Below, piece by piece: positions 22,540 through 34,689 of a stretch of DNA of 64,000 bases (positions are counted from its first letter, which is position 1; every line of letters starts with the position of its first letter). Under the pieces are notes generated by a model. It was given only the letters and a program-made list of their open reading frames with translations, made no database searches and had not been told where the DNA came from. A program made the position numbers and the translations under genes. Origin of the DNA: Eucommia ulmoides. Its lineage: Eukaryota; Streptophyta; Magnoliopsida; Garryales; Eucommiaceae. The stretch is taken from contig CM028338.1 in the NCBI GenBank assembly GCA_016647705.1, positions 19,365,577-19,429,576 on the forward strand, given 5' to 3'.

Positions 22540-23886
22540 TGATACGTGGAATTTGTCTATATATTCCTAAGCCAGTTTTGGTAGTTTTTGAATGTTATTA
22601 TAGTATTTTAATATGTTTTCATTTATTTTGTTATAAATCTGGTGTTTAGGATGAAAAGGGATGAAAACGTTCTCTAAATGAGAAAATCGGTTGGGCATTG
22701 GTGGAAGAGCGATGGAAAAAAGCAAGCAAAAAGGCAATCTTGCAACTGCAGCCCACCGCTGCAGCGATCAAATTACAGGATCAAGCAGAATGTTTTTGCT
22801 CGACCACTGCTACAACAGTGAACGTCACCGTTGCAGCGGTCATCCTGCAGAATACCTACGACTTCTCACCGCTGCAGTGGTCCGACACCAGCTGGAATTG
22901 ATATTTTGGGATATTTTCTTAATATTTTTGATCCCTTAATATATCTTCTCCTTCCCTAAACACAAGACCACGTTTTTTGGGAGCTCCAAACTCTATTAAC
23001 CAAGAGAAGATCACAAAGCCAAGAAGAGGAAACGATCTCAGAGTGGTTTTAGCGTCGGTTCTTCAGATAACGGCTAGCCTTCTTGTTTCTCTCTTTATTT
23101 CTTAGTTTTGGTTGATAGTTTTGTATATGTTTGGCTTGTATATTGTTGTATATGTAGTTATGGCTATGAGAAACTAAACATATATTATCTAGGGAGCGAT
23201 CTTTTTTTTTTTTTTTTTTAATAAAAACGTTGTTTGGTTGAATTTTTGTTTCGTAATCGATTGTTTATCTTTATTCGATTGTATTTACCATTTTATTACA
23301 ACCATTATATGCTTGTTTTGGTATTGTGGTTGGTTTGAGGGGGTTTGACACTCGGGAGAGGTAATCCCGGATTTGGACTGGAGTTTAAACACAATGTGAC
23401 GATCAATGACCCGGGAGGGCGTTAGAAAGTATGCAATCCATGAGGTTGGGGCAAGACTCATGTGACCAAGTGTCGTATAGACGCTAGATGGAGACTTCGG
23501 CGTTGACGCGAAGTCACATATTCGTTCACTTTATACTCGGGAGAGGTAGTGAGTGACATTTCAATACCTAAATTGTCGGTTAATGTGAATGGCATTAATG
23601 TAAACTAGATTGAATTGAACGCGTTTAAATAAACAAAGTTAATCCCTAGACAATTTACTCCCTTAAACGTCAATATTAGTATATTAGGTTAATTAGTTTA
23701 GTATATTATTTTATTAACAAAAACTTAAATTGAGTCGCCTAGATAAAGTTAGGTTATGATAATTGCGGTACTCAATGACCATCTAATTTAATCCTTGTGG
23801 ATACGACAAACCCTTCTCATTCACTATTCTATAAAACTTGACCCGTACACTTGCGGTGAAAGTAACAACTTAATATTCCGCTACCA
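22540..23886 (+). repeat. 5' LTR of element C
   Basis: It starts TGATACGTGG and ends GCTACCA. The palindromic array, CTGCAG type, is at about 22755-22880 with CACCGCTGCAGCGATC, CACCGTTGCAGCGGTC and CACCGCTGCAGTGGTC. A TATA-like AATATATC follows at about 22935. Confidence 0.9.
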
Positions 23887-23996
23887 AGTTTTTATTTTTG
23901 TTGATATTGTGAGTAAGTGCCTTGATTTTAATTTAGGCTTTTATTTTGTTTATAATTTTATTTTGTAGTTTTGTTTCTTTTGCAAGGGGCTTGAAG

Positions 23997-24960
23997 ATGT
24001 TAGATCAACAAGTGCTATAACATTTGTTTCAATGAGATTCCGAGCCGTTTTATTGTGCTTGGGATAGATACAAGGAGTTGCTATTCTGGTTCCCAAACCA
24101 TCATTTCCCGAGGGAGTGTCAACTACTAAACTTCCTCGATAGGTTACTAGCCGCAACAAGAAGTTGGGTTGAAGGAGGAAACGGTGCCACCTCTTTTGAC
24201 CAACTAATTGTGGATGAAACCTATTGGTTGTTGGAAGACATGACTGAGTTTGATTTATTCAACAAGCTTCCAATGCTTGAGGGATAGTTTCACTCTTTCG
24301 ACGCCATGGATTGACACCTTGGACCAACATTTAGAGTTTTCTCCCACCCTGGAAGAAATGTTTGTTGAATTTATGGGGAAGACTCAGACGTTCTGGATGG
24401 AAACGAATGATGGACTCAACGAGCATGCGGATCGTCTTAACAAAATTGAGACAATCTACGCTGAAATTGATGAGACCGTAAAGTCTCTTGAGACTTAAAT
24501 CGGTCAACTTATTAGCTTCATTGAGGTCGAGGTAGAAACGGTGGCACTGAGAGACACACAAGTCAAATCTGAATGTGAAAGTCACCATGAGAAACCGGAT
24601 ATGAGCTGGAAAAACTTGGGTGAGTTCAATGGCGATGATTCTAATGAGAAGACGACCCAAGCATAGATCAACGATTGTGATTCTCAACCATTTGAGATCC
24701 AAATATTGATGCCACCACCGATCCAAGAAGATCACATCTATAAGGATCCAATATGGCTCAATTCTCATCCTCTGCCTTTGGTAACGTTCATTTCAGCCAA
24801 CCAAGTATATAATCCAGAATTGAATCAAGTTAAAAGTACGAGCTGAACAATGCCACATTTTGCCAAGCTTGAGGGCGTTCAAAATCAAGACCCATATGTG
24901 GTGTTGTACGACACTTATTATGGGTGAAAAAAACTCTTTGACTAGCACTTCTCCATATCA
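23997..24960 (+). pseudogene. Athila-like gag of element C
   Basis: From an ATG at 23997 (MLDQQVL) the frame is broken by stops, then reads WDRYKELLFWFPNHHFPREC, QLLNFLDRLLAATRSWVEGG and FDQLIVDETYWLLEDMTEFD. This follows the Athila gag pattern (AWDRYKEL..CPNHGFP...TRxxVD...EAxxLLEDM). A downstream part (about 24496-24950) starts ETQIGQLISFIEVEVETVAL and ends VQNQDPYVVLYDTYYG. The DFxSWN region seen in E and F is deleted here. The product would be a capsid protein; it cannot be made from this copy. Confidence 0.7.
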
Positions 24961-24986
24961 AGCCGAGGACTATAAACCAAGCGCTT

Positions 24987-25004
24987 CTTGGGAGGCAACC
25001 TAAG
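24987..25004 (+). other. post-gag hairpin (element C)
   Basis: CTTGGGAGGCAACCTAAG, a 6-bp stem with a 6-nt loop just after gag. The same hairpin is in D (29209-29226), E (39537-39554) and F (48137-48154). In this copy one stem base is C to T, giving a G-U pair. Confidence 0.7.
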
Positions 25005-25958
25005 GTTTCAAATAAATTAATCCATCATCGCTGACTTCATTCAGAGGCGAGATTGTATCGCTTCCTAGGTACATGTTCTAAACCCCCTTCGTCGGCATGC
25101 TATATTTCAATTGTTGAGAACGATGATTGGGTTACTGTGGACACTGCCGGTTTTAAGTTTGGGGGTGATGTGTAGTATGCTACTATTTGTCGTTAGTTAT
25201 ATAGTTTAAGTTTAATTGTTGTTTAATTGTATGCATGTTTGTTTAGTGTTAATATGTGTATGTTTGTTGTTGTTGTGTGCTGAGTTTTGTAGTTCATGTG
25301 GGCCATTATCCGATGATGAAATTATCCCCTGGTTGTTTTTCGAGGTCAAGGGTAATGCCCATTCATGTGTGTTCTGTGTGCTTGACATGTTGTTTTGGTA
25401 AAAGTTATTGTGGATCCTAATTTTGCATAAGCACATAGACTCAATGTATACCTATTCAATTGATTTGAGGCCAATTTAAGGGATTCTAGAACCTGATTCG
25501 GGGAAACTTTAGGTTAAAATCCTAAGTGAGGTAGTCCAGGAGATATGATTTAGGTATTAATTTGATCGCTTGAGCCTTTGAAGCTTACCATGCAATATAT
25601 TTTATCCCTTGTTACCCTGTCGAAGCCTATAAACCGTTTCAATTTAGAACACATAACAAATACCCTGGCCTATAAAACTTTTTCCAAACCTAAGTCGCTA
25701 AACCGAAGGCACAATTTGAGTGAAATCAAGTTAGCATTCGTTTATGCTACTTGAAGTGAGTGGTTGGGTTTTGGGCAAACTTTTCATTGGTTCGGTATTT
25801 GAGTATTCACTTGTCATTTTTCTTTCATTTTAACCACACCCATAGAATTGTAATAATCGAATAAGTTTGGGGGTGTGGTTTGATTAAAAAAAACATATGT
25901 AAATATAGTTCTATTATAGTTTTTTTTGACAAGTGAGTACGAAGTTCTTAAATGTATG
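25005..25958 (+). other. conserved 3' non-coding region of element C
   Basis: No ORF is supported. It is collinear with 39555-40540 (E), 48155-49140 (F) and, in reverse, with D. It contains a first polypurine-like motif AAGTTTGGGGGTGATG at 25155-25170. Confidence 0.6.
25803..25940 (+). other. conserved stem-loop with internal polypurine motif (element C)
   Basis: Outer arms GTATTCACTTGTC (25803-25815) and GACAAGTGAGTAC (25928-25940) pair with one G-U. Inner arms AACCACACCC (25832-25841) and GGGTGTGGTT (25871-25880) pair perfectly. The right inner arm overlaps a polypurine-like motif (25863-25878). Element D is inserted 18 bp after the stem. Confidence 0.75.
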
Positions 25959-27667
25959 TGGTAGCGCGGGAAAAACACGCCGCTACTCACACTCACAAGT
26001 ATACGAGGTCTAAAGTTTTAGTATAGTGTGATCGTTAAGATTGGGTTATCGTATCCACAGGGATTGTTGTCGTTACTATCGAATACCGCGTTTGTCGTGA
26101 CCTAATTTTATCTAGGCGAAAAACAAATGTAATTAATTAATTACACTAATACTAATATATCCTAAATTAACTACACTATTATGTTAATATGTTTTAGGGT
26201 GAAGAATTGTATAGGGATTAACGTGTTTACAAATACGTGTTCGATTTCGATTTACTCCCGTTTACGTTGTTCGACCTATTTGACAACCTCGGTACGTAAA
26301 CTCCGCCGCCACTTCTTCCGAGTGTAAGACGGGAGAATACATGACTTCGAGTTAACGGAGAAGTCCCCCTCAACATCTTAACGACCCTAGGTCACGTGAG
26401 TCTCGCCCAGCGTCATTGATTGCACACAATCCAACTCCCTCCCAGGTTATTGGATCGTCGTGTTGTATTTACCCTATCGACAATCTCCGTTCTAAAACTC
26501 CCTCGCCACCGCTTCCGAGTGTAAGACGAGGAATATAACATAACTTTGAGCCAATGAAGAGGTCCCCCTCAACGTCTTTACGACACTAGGTAGCGTGTGT
26601 CTTGCCCAACGTCATCGATTGTCCACAATCCAACTCCCTCCTGGGTTATTGAATCGTGGCGTTTGTTTACCCTAATCCGAATCCGGGGTTTTGTCAAAAC
26701 CCCGTATTCTCCATTTATCAATCCAAGCATAATAAACAAACAATATGATAAATACAATCAAACTACGAAGAACAATCACAAACGAAACACCGAAATCATC
26801 CAAACAACGTATTTATAAATTATAGGTTAATCCCTACTACAATCCATATTTAACTCAGGGCCATAGCCGCATATACAATGAAATAACGAGCTAAATATGC
26901 TCACATGCTCTAAGATAAAGAAATAAGGAAAAACAATCGAAGAACTTAGCCTCGTCCGAAGATTAACCGCTAAGAACGCTCAACGATCGATTCGCTGTTT
27001 TCTCCACTTCGGGATGCGAGCTCCACACCTAAAATTCCTAAACCTTGGCTTAACTATAGCCTAAGGGGCTCAAAAGTGCAAGAGAGATGAGAGAGGTCCG
27101 GCCAAAGGGGGAGGAGAGGGGATATTTATTGCAAAAATATCCTAAAAAAATCTAAAAATATCTAAAGGCTGTGTAGGGCAAATCCGCCTAGGCGGAGTTA
27201 GGTTGGTTAAGTCTGATCGCCTGGGCGGTGAAGTAGGCGGTGAACTGGAGAATATTCTGTTGAAATTCCGCCTAAGCGAAGAAAACTTCGCCTAGGTGAG
27301 CGGCTGTTAGTAGCCCTTCTTCGTCCTCTGCTGGATTTCCGCCTAAGCGGTAGAATTTCCGCTCAGGCGGTCGTTCGTCAGTAACATTTTTCTCTTCTCT
27401 GCATCTTCACCGCTTAGGCGGTGGTCTGGACGCCTAAGCAGTGGGCCTGTTTCATCTTTTAGCCTCCAAGCTTGTTTATCTACCGTAACTTCGAACCGCT
27501 TTGGTTCGATCTCATCGTTTTAGTTCCAGTTTCCTATCTTTTTGACCCACACACATGAGTTATAAAAAAAGTATAAATACTAATTAAAACATAATAAAAA
27601 TAACTATAAACATATTCGAAAACTAACCAATTCGGATTGGAAATAGATAGGTTTTTCACACCTATCA
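25959..27667 (-). repeat. 3' LTR of element D
   Basis: 1,709 bp. The palindromic array is at about 27185-27440 (CCGCCTAGGCGG type, e.g. CACCGCTTAGGCGGTG). The GAGTGTAAGAC unit is present twice (26320-26330 and 26517-26527). A TATA-like AATAAATATCC on the minus strand lies at about 27120. Confidence 0.9.
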
Positions 27668-28252
27668 ATACCCCCAAACTCAGAATTTGGCTAGTTCTCG
27701 AGCCAAACACACACACTAAAATGAAAAATACAACAAACGGAAATAAATAACAAACAACCTAAAAACAATCTAAACATAACAACGTGCGAGTTTTGACTTC
27801 TTCTGATGGCCTATTTATTGTTCCCTCAACAACCGCCAGTTATATCGAATTCAAGCAGTAACACACAACATGTAATGTTCTAGAATTTTGATATGAAATA
27901 ATGGTGAACACTATTCTAGATCCTGTAAACGTGTTAGTGTGAGACTCAATAATATAACTATACAACGATCGGATTAGATTATCCACCAATGATATTCATG
28001 ACTTAAACCGTGAAGGATTTGGATTTCCATAGGCTTGATTGGGGTCCACTCTCCACTAATGTAGGTCTAGTAGTTCATAAAGATCATTAGGGCTTGGTTC
28101 GGTTAAGGTTAATTTGGCCGAGGGTATTTCGGAATAGAAAACGGGTTAACATTGTTAACTTAATGTTACCCAAGGCTCAACGCTTGACACATTCACTCTC
28201 GAATCCCCATAGAAAGATTGGAGACAATCCCAAACATGCACTTAAGACCGAT

Positions 28253-28396
28253 GTACTCACTTGTCAAAAGAAATGGAAATAAAAACCGTATTTACATTTG
28301 ATTCTTTTTTTTTTCGACGAACACCCCCCCAAACTTATTTGATTGTTACAATTGAAGGGGTGTGTAAAATTCAAATGAAAAACGACAAGTGAGTAC
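28253..28396 (-). other. conserved stem-loop with internal polypurine motif (element D)
   Basis: Arms GTACTCACTTGTC (28253-28265) and GACAAGTGAGTAC (28384-28396) pair perfectly over 13 bp. The polypurine-like motif is at 28321-28336 (minus AAGTTTGGGGGGGTGT). The stem-loop ends 585 bp before the 3' LTR. Confidence 0.75.
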
Positions 28397-29139
28397 TCAA
28401 ATACCGAACTAATTAGAAGTTCGCCCTAAACCCAACCGCTCACATCAAGAAGCCTTTGCAACGGCTAACTTGATTCACTCAAATGTGCCTTTAAATTCAG
28501 CGATTAAGGACTGGAAGGAATTCAATTAGCCATGGTATTGGTTTATGTGTTTTGAATTGGATTTGCATTTAGGTTTCGACAGGGTGACGAGGGATAAACA
28601 TGTATCAGGGTAGGTTTAAAAAGGCTCAAGCGACAAAACGAATGCCTAAATCATGTCTCCTGAACTACCTCACCTAGGATTTCGCCTCAAGCTTTCCCTC
28701 AATCATGTTTTAGAACCCTTAATGTGTCATGAATTTGGTTAATCGATAATCATCCTCAAATCAATTGAATAACTATACATTGAGTCTATGTGCCCGTGTA
28801 AATTTGGATCTACAATAATTTTTACCAAAAAGCATAATCAAGCACACAGAATCACACATACATGGGTATTACCCTTGACTTCGAAAACAACCAGGGGTAA
28901 TTTTCATCATCGGGTGATGGCCCAGATGAATGCAAAACTCAACGTATAACAACAACACACAAAAACATAAACACATTCTAACCTAAACACACATGCAATA
29001 CGGAAAACGATAACACATAAACTAACATACTACTACTACTACACATCACCCCCAAACTCAAAGTGGACAGTGTTCTCAGCGAACCCAATCATCGTTCTTT
29101 AACATTTGAAATTAAAGCATGCTGACGAAGGGTGTTTAG

Positions 29140-29590
29140 AACACTTACCTGGGAGGTAAGAGGGTCTCGCCTCCGATTCAAGTCGGATGGGATGGAACAA
29201 AAAGAATGCTTGGGTTGCCTCCCAAGTAGCACGTGGTTTAATGTCTTCGGCCTGACATTTTCAGAACGCCCTCAAGATTGGCGAGGTTTTGCTTTGGATG
29301 GCTCAATCTTTCAACGAAATACCTCACCGGTTTATGTGCTTAGCCAAACAACATAAAACGGATTGGAATCCCATCGAATGGGATGCATCAATACCCGTCG
29401 ATCTAACATCGGCACGTACCCTGCATAAGAAACAAAAAACAAAACTACAAACAAAAATTATATACAAAGAAATGCCTAAAATAAAATTAGGTCATTTACA
29501 CACAATATCGATAATGAACGACATCGCCAATCTCGGCAATACGAAACACTTGCTTCTCCTATCTAAAACTTAAGTCCGGAGCCATTACTG
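29140..29590 (-). pseudogene. gag stub of element D
   Basis: The minus strand keeps the end of gag (LEGVL, corresponding to the KLEGVLTQYPYVV region of F) and the following hairpin region. The N-terminal capsid part present in C, E and F is deleted. Confidence 0.5.
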
Positions 29591-29618
29591 CATTTTTCCG
29601 ACAATAACATCAAAACAA

Positions 29619-29772
29619 TCCCCGGCAACGGCGCCAAAAACTTGGTAGCTATTGACGGGAATATAATTTGACAACAACCAATCCCCGGCAACGGTGCCAA
29701 AAACTTGGTGGAAGTTGACGGGAACATAATTTAACAACAACCAATCCCCGGCAACGGCACTAAAAACTTGGC
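29619..29772 (-). repeat. triplicated primer-binding site of element D
   Basis: Three tandem copies, period 62-63 bp, at 29619-29647, 29682-29710 and 29744-29772. Each has TCCCCGGCAACGG followed by the LTR-edge sequence ACTTGG. The innermost copy keeps the perfect tRNA-Asp match (GGCGCCA), the middle has GGTGCCA, and the one next to the LTR has GGCACTA. Confidence 0.9.
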
Positions 29773-31488
29773 AGCGCGGGAAAAACATGCCGCTACTTAC
29801 ACTCTCAAGTATACGAGGTCTAAAGTTTTAGTATAGTGTGATCGTTAAGATCGGGTTATCGTATCCATAGGGATTGTTGTCGTTACTATCGAATACCGCG
29901 TTTGTCGTGACCTAATTTTATCTAGGTGAAAAACAAATGTAATTAATCAATTACTCTTATACTAATATATCCTAAATTATCTAAATTATTATGTTAATAT
30001 GTTTTAGGGTGAAGAATTGTATAGGGATTAACGTGTTTACAAATACGTGTTCGATTCCGATTTACTCTCGTTTACGTTGTTCGACCTATTTGACAACCTC
30101 GGTACGTAAACTCCGCCGCCACCTCTTCCGAGTGTAAGACGGGCGAATACATGACTTTGAGTCAACGGAGAAGTCTCCCTCAACGTCTTAACGACCCTAG
30201 GTCACGTGAGTCTCGCCTAGCATCATTGATTGCACACAATCCAACTCCCTCCCGGGTTATTGGATCGTCGTGTTGTGTTTACCCTATCGACAATCTCCGT
30301 TCTAAAACTCCCTCGCCACCGCTTCCGAGTGTAAGATGAGGAATATAACGCAACTTTGGGCCAATGAAGAGGTCCCCCTCAACGTCTTTACGACACTAGG
30401 TAGCGTGTGTCTTGCCCAACGTCATCGATTGTCCACAATCCAACTCCCTCCCGGGTTATTGAATCGTGGCGTTTGTTTACCCTAATCCGAATCCGGAGTT
30501 TTGTCAAAACCCCGTATTCTCCATTTATCAATCCAAGAATAATAAACAAATAATACAATAAATACAATCAAAGTACGAAGAACAATCACAAACGAAACAC
30601 CGAAATCATCCAAACAACGTATTTATAAATTATAGGTTAATCCCTACTACAATCCATATTTAACTTAGGGCCATAGCCGCATATACAATGAAATAACGAG
30701 ATAAATATGCTCACATGCTCCTAAGATAAAGAAATAAGGAAAAACGATCGAAGAACTTAGCCTCGTCCGAAGATTAACCGCTAAGAACGCTCAACGATCG
30801 ATTCGCCGTTTTCTCCACTTCGGGATGCGAGCTCCACACCTAAAATTCCTAAACCTTGGCTTAACTATAGCCTAAGGGGCTCAAAAATGCAAGAGAGATG
30901 AGAGAGGTCCGGCCAAAGGGGGAGGAGAGGGGATGTTTATAGCAAAAATATCCTAAAAATATCTAAAGGCTGTGCAGGGCAAATCCGCCTAGGCGGTGGA
31001 ATTTCCGCCCAGGCAGAGTTAGGTTGGTTAAGTCTGATCGCCTGGGCGGTGAAGTAGGCGGTGTACTGGAGAACATTCCGTTGAAATTCAGCCTAAGTAA
31101 AGAAAACTTCGCCTAGGCGAGCGGCTGTCAGTAGCCTTTTTTCGTCCTCTGTTGGATATTTGCCTAAGCGATAGAATTTCTGCTCAGGCGGTCTTCCGTC
31201 AGTAATATGTTGCTCTTCTCTGCATCTTCACCGCTTAGGAGGTGGTCTGGATGCCTAAGCGGTGGGCCTATTTTATCTTTTAGCCTCCGAGCTTGTTTAT
31301 CTACCGTAACTTCGAACTGCTTTGGTTGGATCTCATCGTTTTAGCTCCAGTTTCCTATCTTTTTGACTGACACACCTGAGTTATACAAAAAGTATAAATA
31401 CTAATTAAAACATAATAAAAATAACTATAAACATATTCGAAAACTAACCAATTCGGATTGGAAATAGATAGGTTTTTCACACCTATCT
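29769..31488 (-). repeat. 5' LTR of element D
   Basis: 1,720 bp, very similar to 25959-27667. The palindromic array is at about 30985-31265; it has one more CGCCTAGGCGGTGG unit than the other LTR at 30985-31000. Confidence 0.9.
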
Positions 31489-31493
31489 GTATG

Positions 31494-32090
31494 TTCAGGG
31501 TTGTTTCAAATTTATCTATGGGGGTTCGGGAGTGATTGTGTGCCAAGCGTTTTGCTTTCGGTATCGTTAAGTTAATAACGTTAAACCTGTTTTATATTCT
31601 CGCTATACCCTTGGCTAAATGTTCTAAACCGAACCAAGTCCAATTGATCTTTTTGAACTTCCTAGCCTACATTAGTAGAAAGTGGAACTCAATCAGGCAT
31701 ATGGATATCCTAATCCTTTACGGTTTAAGTCGTGAGCTTCGCTGGTGGATAATCCAATCCGGTTGTTGGATAGTTATATTATTGAGTTTCGCACACATAC
31801 TTTGAATGGATCTAGAATGACGTTTACCATTATTGAATATTAAAATTCTAGAATATCACATGATGCGTTTTACTCTAGAACTCGATATGATTGGGGATTG
31901 TTGAGGAAAAAATGTTTTGGTCGATAGTTGAATTCAAAACTCGCATATCGTTATGTTTAGGTTGGGTGTGTTTAGGTAGTTTGTGTTTTTATTCATTGTT
32001 TAGTATTTGTGTTAGTTAATTTCATTGTGTTTTATATTTAGTGTGAGTGTTTTGCTCGAGAACTAGCAAAATTCTAAGTTTAGGGGTATT
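31494..32090 (+). other. end of element C internal region and polypurine tract
   Basis: Resumes the host after D. It is non-coding and collinear with E and F. It ends in AAGTTTAGGGGTATT (32076-32090), the polypurine tract next to the LTR, where one G of the usual run is A. Confidence 0.7.
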
Positions 32091-33447
32091 TGATAGGTGG
32101 AATTTGTCTATATATTCTCAAATCGATTTTGGTAGTTTTTGAGTGTTATTATAGTATTTTAATATGTTTTAATACGTTTTTTTTTTTGTTATAAATCAGG
32201 TGTTTGGAATGGAAAGGGATGAAAACGGTCTATAAACGAGCAAATCGGTTAGGCGTCGGTGGAAGAGCGGTGGAAAAAAGAAAGCAAAAAGGCCATCTTG
32301 TAACTGCAGCCTATCTCTGCAGCGGTCAAATTACAGGATCAAGCAAAATGTTTTGCATGACCACCGCTGCAGCAATGGCCTCCACCGCTGCAGCTCTCAT
32401 TTTGCAGAATGTCTACTGACTTCTTATCGCTGTAGCGATTCGACACCAGCTGGAATTGATATTTTGGGATATTTTCTTGATATTTTTGATCCCTTAATAT
32501 ATCTTCTCCTTCCCCAAAAACAAGACCACGTTTTTGGAAGGTTTTTAGGAGCTCCAAACTCTATCAACCAAGAAAATATGACAAAGCCAATAAGAGGAAA
32601 CTATCTCATAGTGGTTTTAGTGTCGGTTCTTCCGATAACAGCTAGTCTCCTTATTTCTCTCTTTATTTCTTAGTTTTGGTTGATAGTTTTGTATATTTTT
32701 AGCTTTTATATTGTTGTATATGTGGTTATGGTCATGCGAAACTAAACATATATTGTCTAGGGAGCAATTTGTTTATAAAAACATTGTTTGGTTAAATCTT
32801 TGTTTCGTTTTCGGTTGTTTATCTTTATCCGATTATGTTTACCGTTTTATTACAATCATTATATGCTTGTTATGTTATTATGGTTGGTTTGAGAATATGA
32901 GATTTGACACTCAGGAGAGGTAACCCCGGATTCAGATTAGGGTTTAAACACAACGTGATGATCTAATGACCCAGGAGGGCGTTAGAAAGTATGCAATCCG
33001 TGAAGTTGGGGTGAGGCTCATGTGACCAAGTATCGTATAGACATTATATGGGGACTTCGGCATTGACACGAAGTCACATATTCATTGACTTTACACTCGG
33101 GAAAGGTAGTGAGTGAGATTTCGATACCTAGATTGTCGGATAATGTGAATGCCGTTAATGTAAACTAGATTGAATTTATCACATTTAAATGAATGAATTT
33201 AATCCCTAGAGAATTTACTCCCTTAAACGTCAATATTAGTATATTAGGTTAATTAGTTTAGTATATTATTTTATTAACCAAAACTTAAATTGAGTCGCCT
33301 AGATAATATTAGGTTAGGATAATTGCGGTACTCAACAATCATCTAATCCAATCCCTGTGGATACGACAAAACCTTTCTCATTCACTATTCTATAAAACTT
33401 GACTCGTACACTTGCAGTGAAAGTGGCAACTTAATATTCCGCTACCA
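32091..33447 (+). repeat. 3' LTR of element C
   Basis: 1,357 bp, starts TGATAGGTGG, ends GCTACCA. The array of CTGCAG-type palindromes is at about 32310-32450, with CACCGCTGCAGCAATGG and CACCGCTGCAGCTCTC. Confidence 0.9.
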
Positions 33448-33492
33448 CTAATTTCCTCTCTTCTGCTTCTTTCTTTCTCCTTTCGTCTCAGT

Positions 33493-33999
33493 ATGACTAT
33501 GGCCTCATTGTTATCTGCTTCTGATATTTTCAATGCTGTTTAGGCGGAACAAAAAAATAAAGTCAAGTAAGGGTATCACTTTCGCCAACTCATGATAATG
33601 GCAAAGACCTTTGATGTGGGGCACCTTAGGCTTTAGGCCATTGAGAATGCCAGTGCCCTATATGCTTCCCTCATTGCCACTCATTTCTGTGCGATATCCC
33701 AACTCCACAAACTTCGTGGTTAGTTGTGGGTAGCAAAGAAACAAATTGTAGAGTTGCGAGCCCAAGTGCATCTCCATGAAAGTCATAATGGCATGCTGAA
33801 GGTAGAGAGGGAGAAACTTCAGGATAAGAACGAAGAAAAAAAAGAGAAAATATGCTCCTTAGTTCTAGCATTTTGCCAGTATAAAACGGGTGACTTCTAC
33901 TGCTCTAGTTTAGACTCTGAAGACTTAGGTTCTCTGTTTTTCCTAGATCGGAGTAATATTTTTTTTTTGAAAAAAGCCTTAAGAGCATTTTTTGAATAG
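33493..33999 (+). pseudogene. antisense ORF remnant in the 3' region of Tat element B
   Basis: A single frame with several stops reads MTMASLLSASDIFNAV, then IENASALYASLIATHF and, after a stop, WVAKKQIVELRAQVHLHESH with VEREKLQDKNEEKKEKICSL. The last part is a likely coiled coil. It runs opposite to element B and lies between integrase and the 3' LTR. That is where Tat elements are known to carry extra antisense ORFs. A pyrimidine tract ending GTCTCAG (to 33491) just upstream looks like a 3' splice site. I cannot name the protein family. Confidence 0.5.
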
Positions 34000-34680
34000 T
34001 ACAGGCTTATTAGTTACCAAATAAGCCCCTACATGTGTAACTACATTTTCTAGTCCGAACTCTATGGTAAGAAGTAATAAGTTCAAGACTGGAAAATAAC
34101 AATATCTTGAGTAGGATTCTTGTGATGGTAAAATGTAGTTACATTTATTTTGTGTTGATTCCATGGTAAGAAATGATAAGTTCACAACCTTTTTTTTCCC
34201 TTTTTGGATTGTAATGATAAGTCCATTGTTTATAAGAAACTGTTAAACTTCATATGCACGTGTTGAATAAAATTTCAGAATAGTACTTATATTCAAATAT
34301 TGTTCATGCATAAAGTATGGGTTCTCAACCATCACGTTTAAGAATAAGTAAGGTTTGGATAAATGGCAGTAAGTTTCCCAACTGTAACTTTTAATGAGGG
34401 TAAGAAGTGATTAATTCGGGAAGAATAAGAAGTATATTCCTATGTCGCAAGAAATATATTTTTATTCTTCCATCCTCTACCCTCCTCCATATCAAGTTTA
34501 AGTAATAAACATAATGTGGACTGCATAAGTCTCAATAGACTAATAGAAATAATGTACTTATTGACCTAAAATTTAACAATTTGTCGCACGTTAGCTCTTG
34601 AATGAGTTGCTGTGAGTAGATCAACAACCTAGCTAAGTCAATCTAAGCTGTCATTAAACATGACTGTGAGTTTCCATTAA
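34000..34680. other. 3' region of element B without genes
   Basis: AT-rich, no ORF supported. A GATGGTAAAATGTAGTTACA segment and repeated GGTAAGAA(G/A)TGAT motifs occur three times between 34060 and 34410. Confidence 0.4.
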
Positions 34681-34689
34681 GCATTCACT

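Larger units (their letters stand above)
25959..31488 (-). mobile_element. element D: gag-deleted Athila-like LTR element nested in C
   Basis: LTRs 25959-27667 and 29769-31488, which differ at only a few positions per 100 bp by eye. Perfect duplication GTATG (25954-25958 and 31489-31493). The internal region is only 2.1 kb: a triplicated primer-binding site, a gag stub (about 29140-29590), the post-gag hairpin and the conserved 3' region. It is inserted in opposite orientation to its host C. The close similarity of its LTRs suggests it is among the youngest insertions here (not computed). Confidence 0.9.
22540..33447 (+). mobile_element. element C: gag-only Athila-like LTR element containing element D
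   Basis: LTRs 22540-23886 and 32091-33447, and a perfect duplication CTAAT (22535-22539 and 33448-33452). The gag remnant is at 23997-24960 and the conserved 3' non-coding region is at 24961-32090, interrupted by element D. No protease, reverse transcriptase or integrase is present, so it is non-autonomous and fits the TR-GAG type. The tRNA-Asp primer-binding site is missing: the LTR is followed by AGTTTTTATTTTTGTTG instead of AGTTTTTGGCGCCGTTG. Confidence 0.9.

Noticed and set aside
24331-24768. 145-codon minus-strand frame in element C
   Set aside because: It is an antisense shadow of the decayed gag, kept open by the base composition of the opposite strand.
29132-29573. Two plus-strand frames in element D
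   Set aside because: They are antisense shadows of the decayed gag end on the minus strand.
29585-29788. Minus-strand frame with an internal QVFGAVAGDWLL-type repeat
   Set aside because: It is the translation of the triplicated primer-binding site.
33724-33999. 91-codon plus-strand ORF as an independent gene
   Set aside because: The same frame continues upstream with stops and lies in the 3' region of the Tat element, so it is an antisense ORF remnant.
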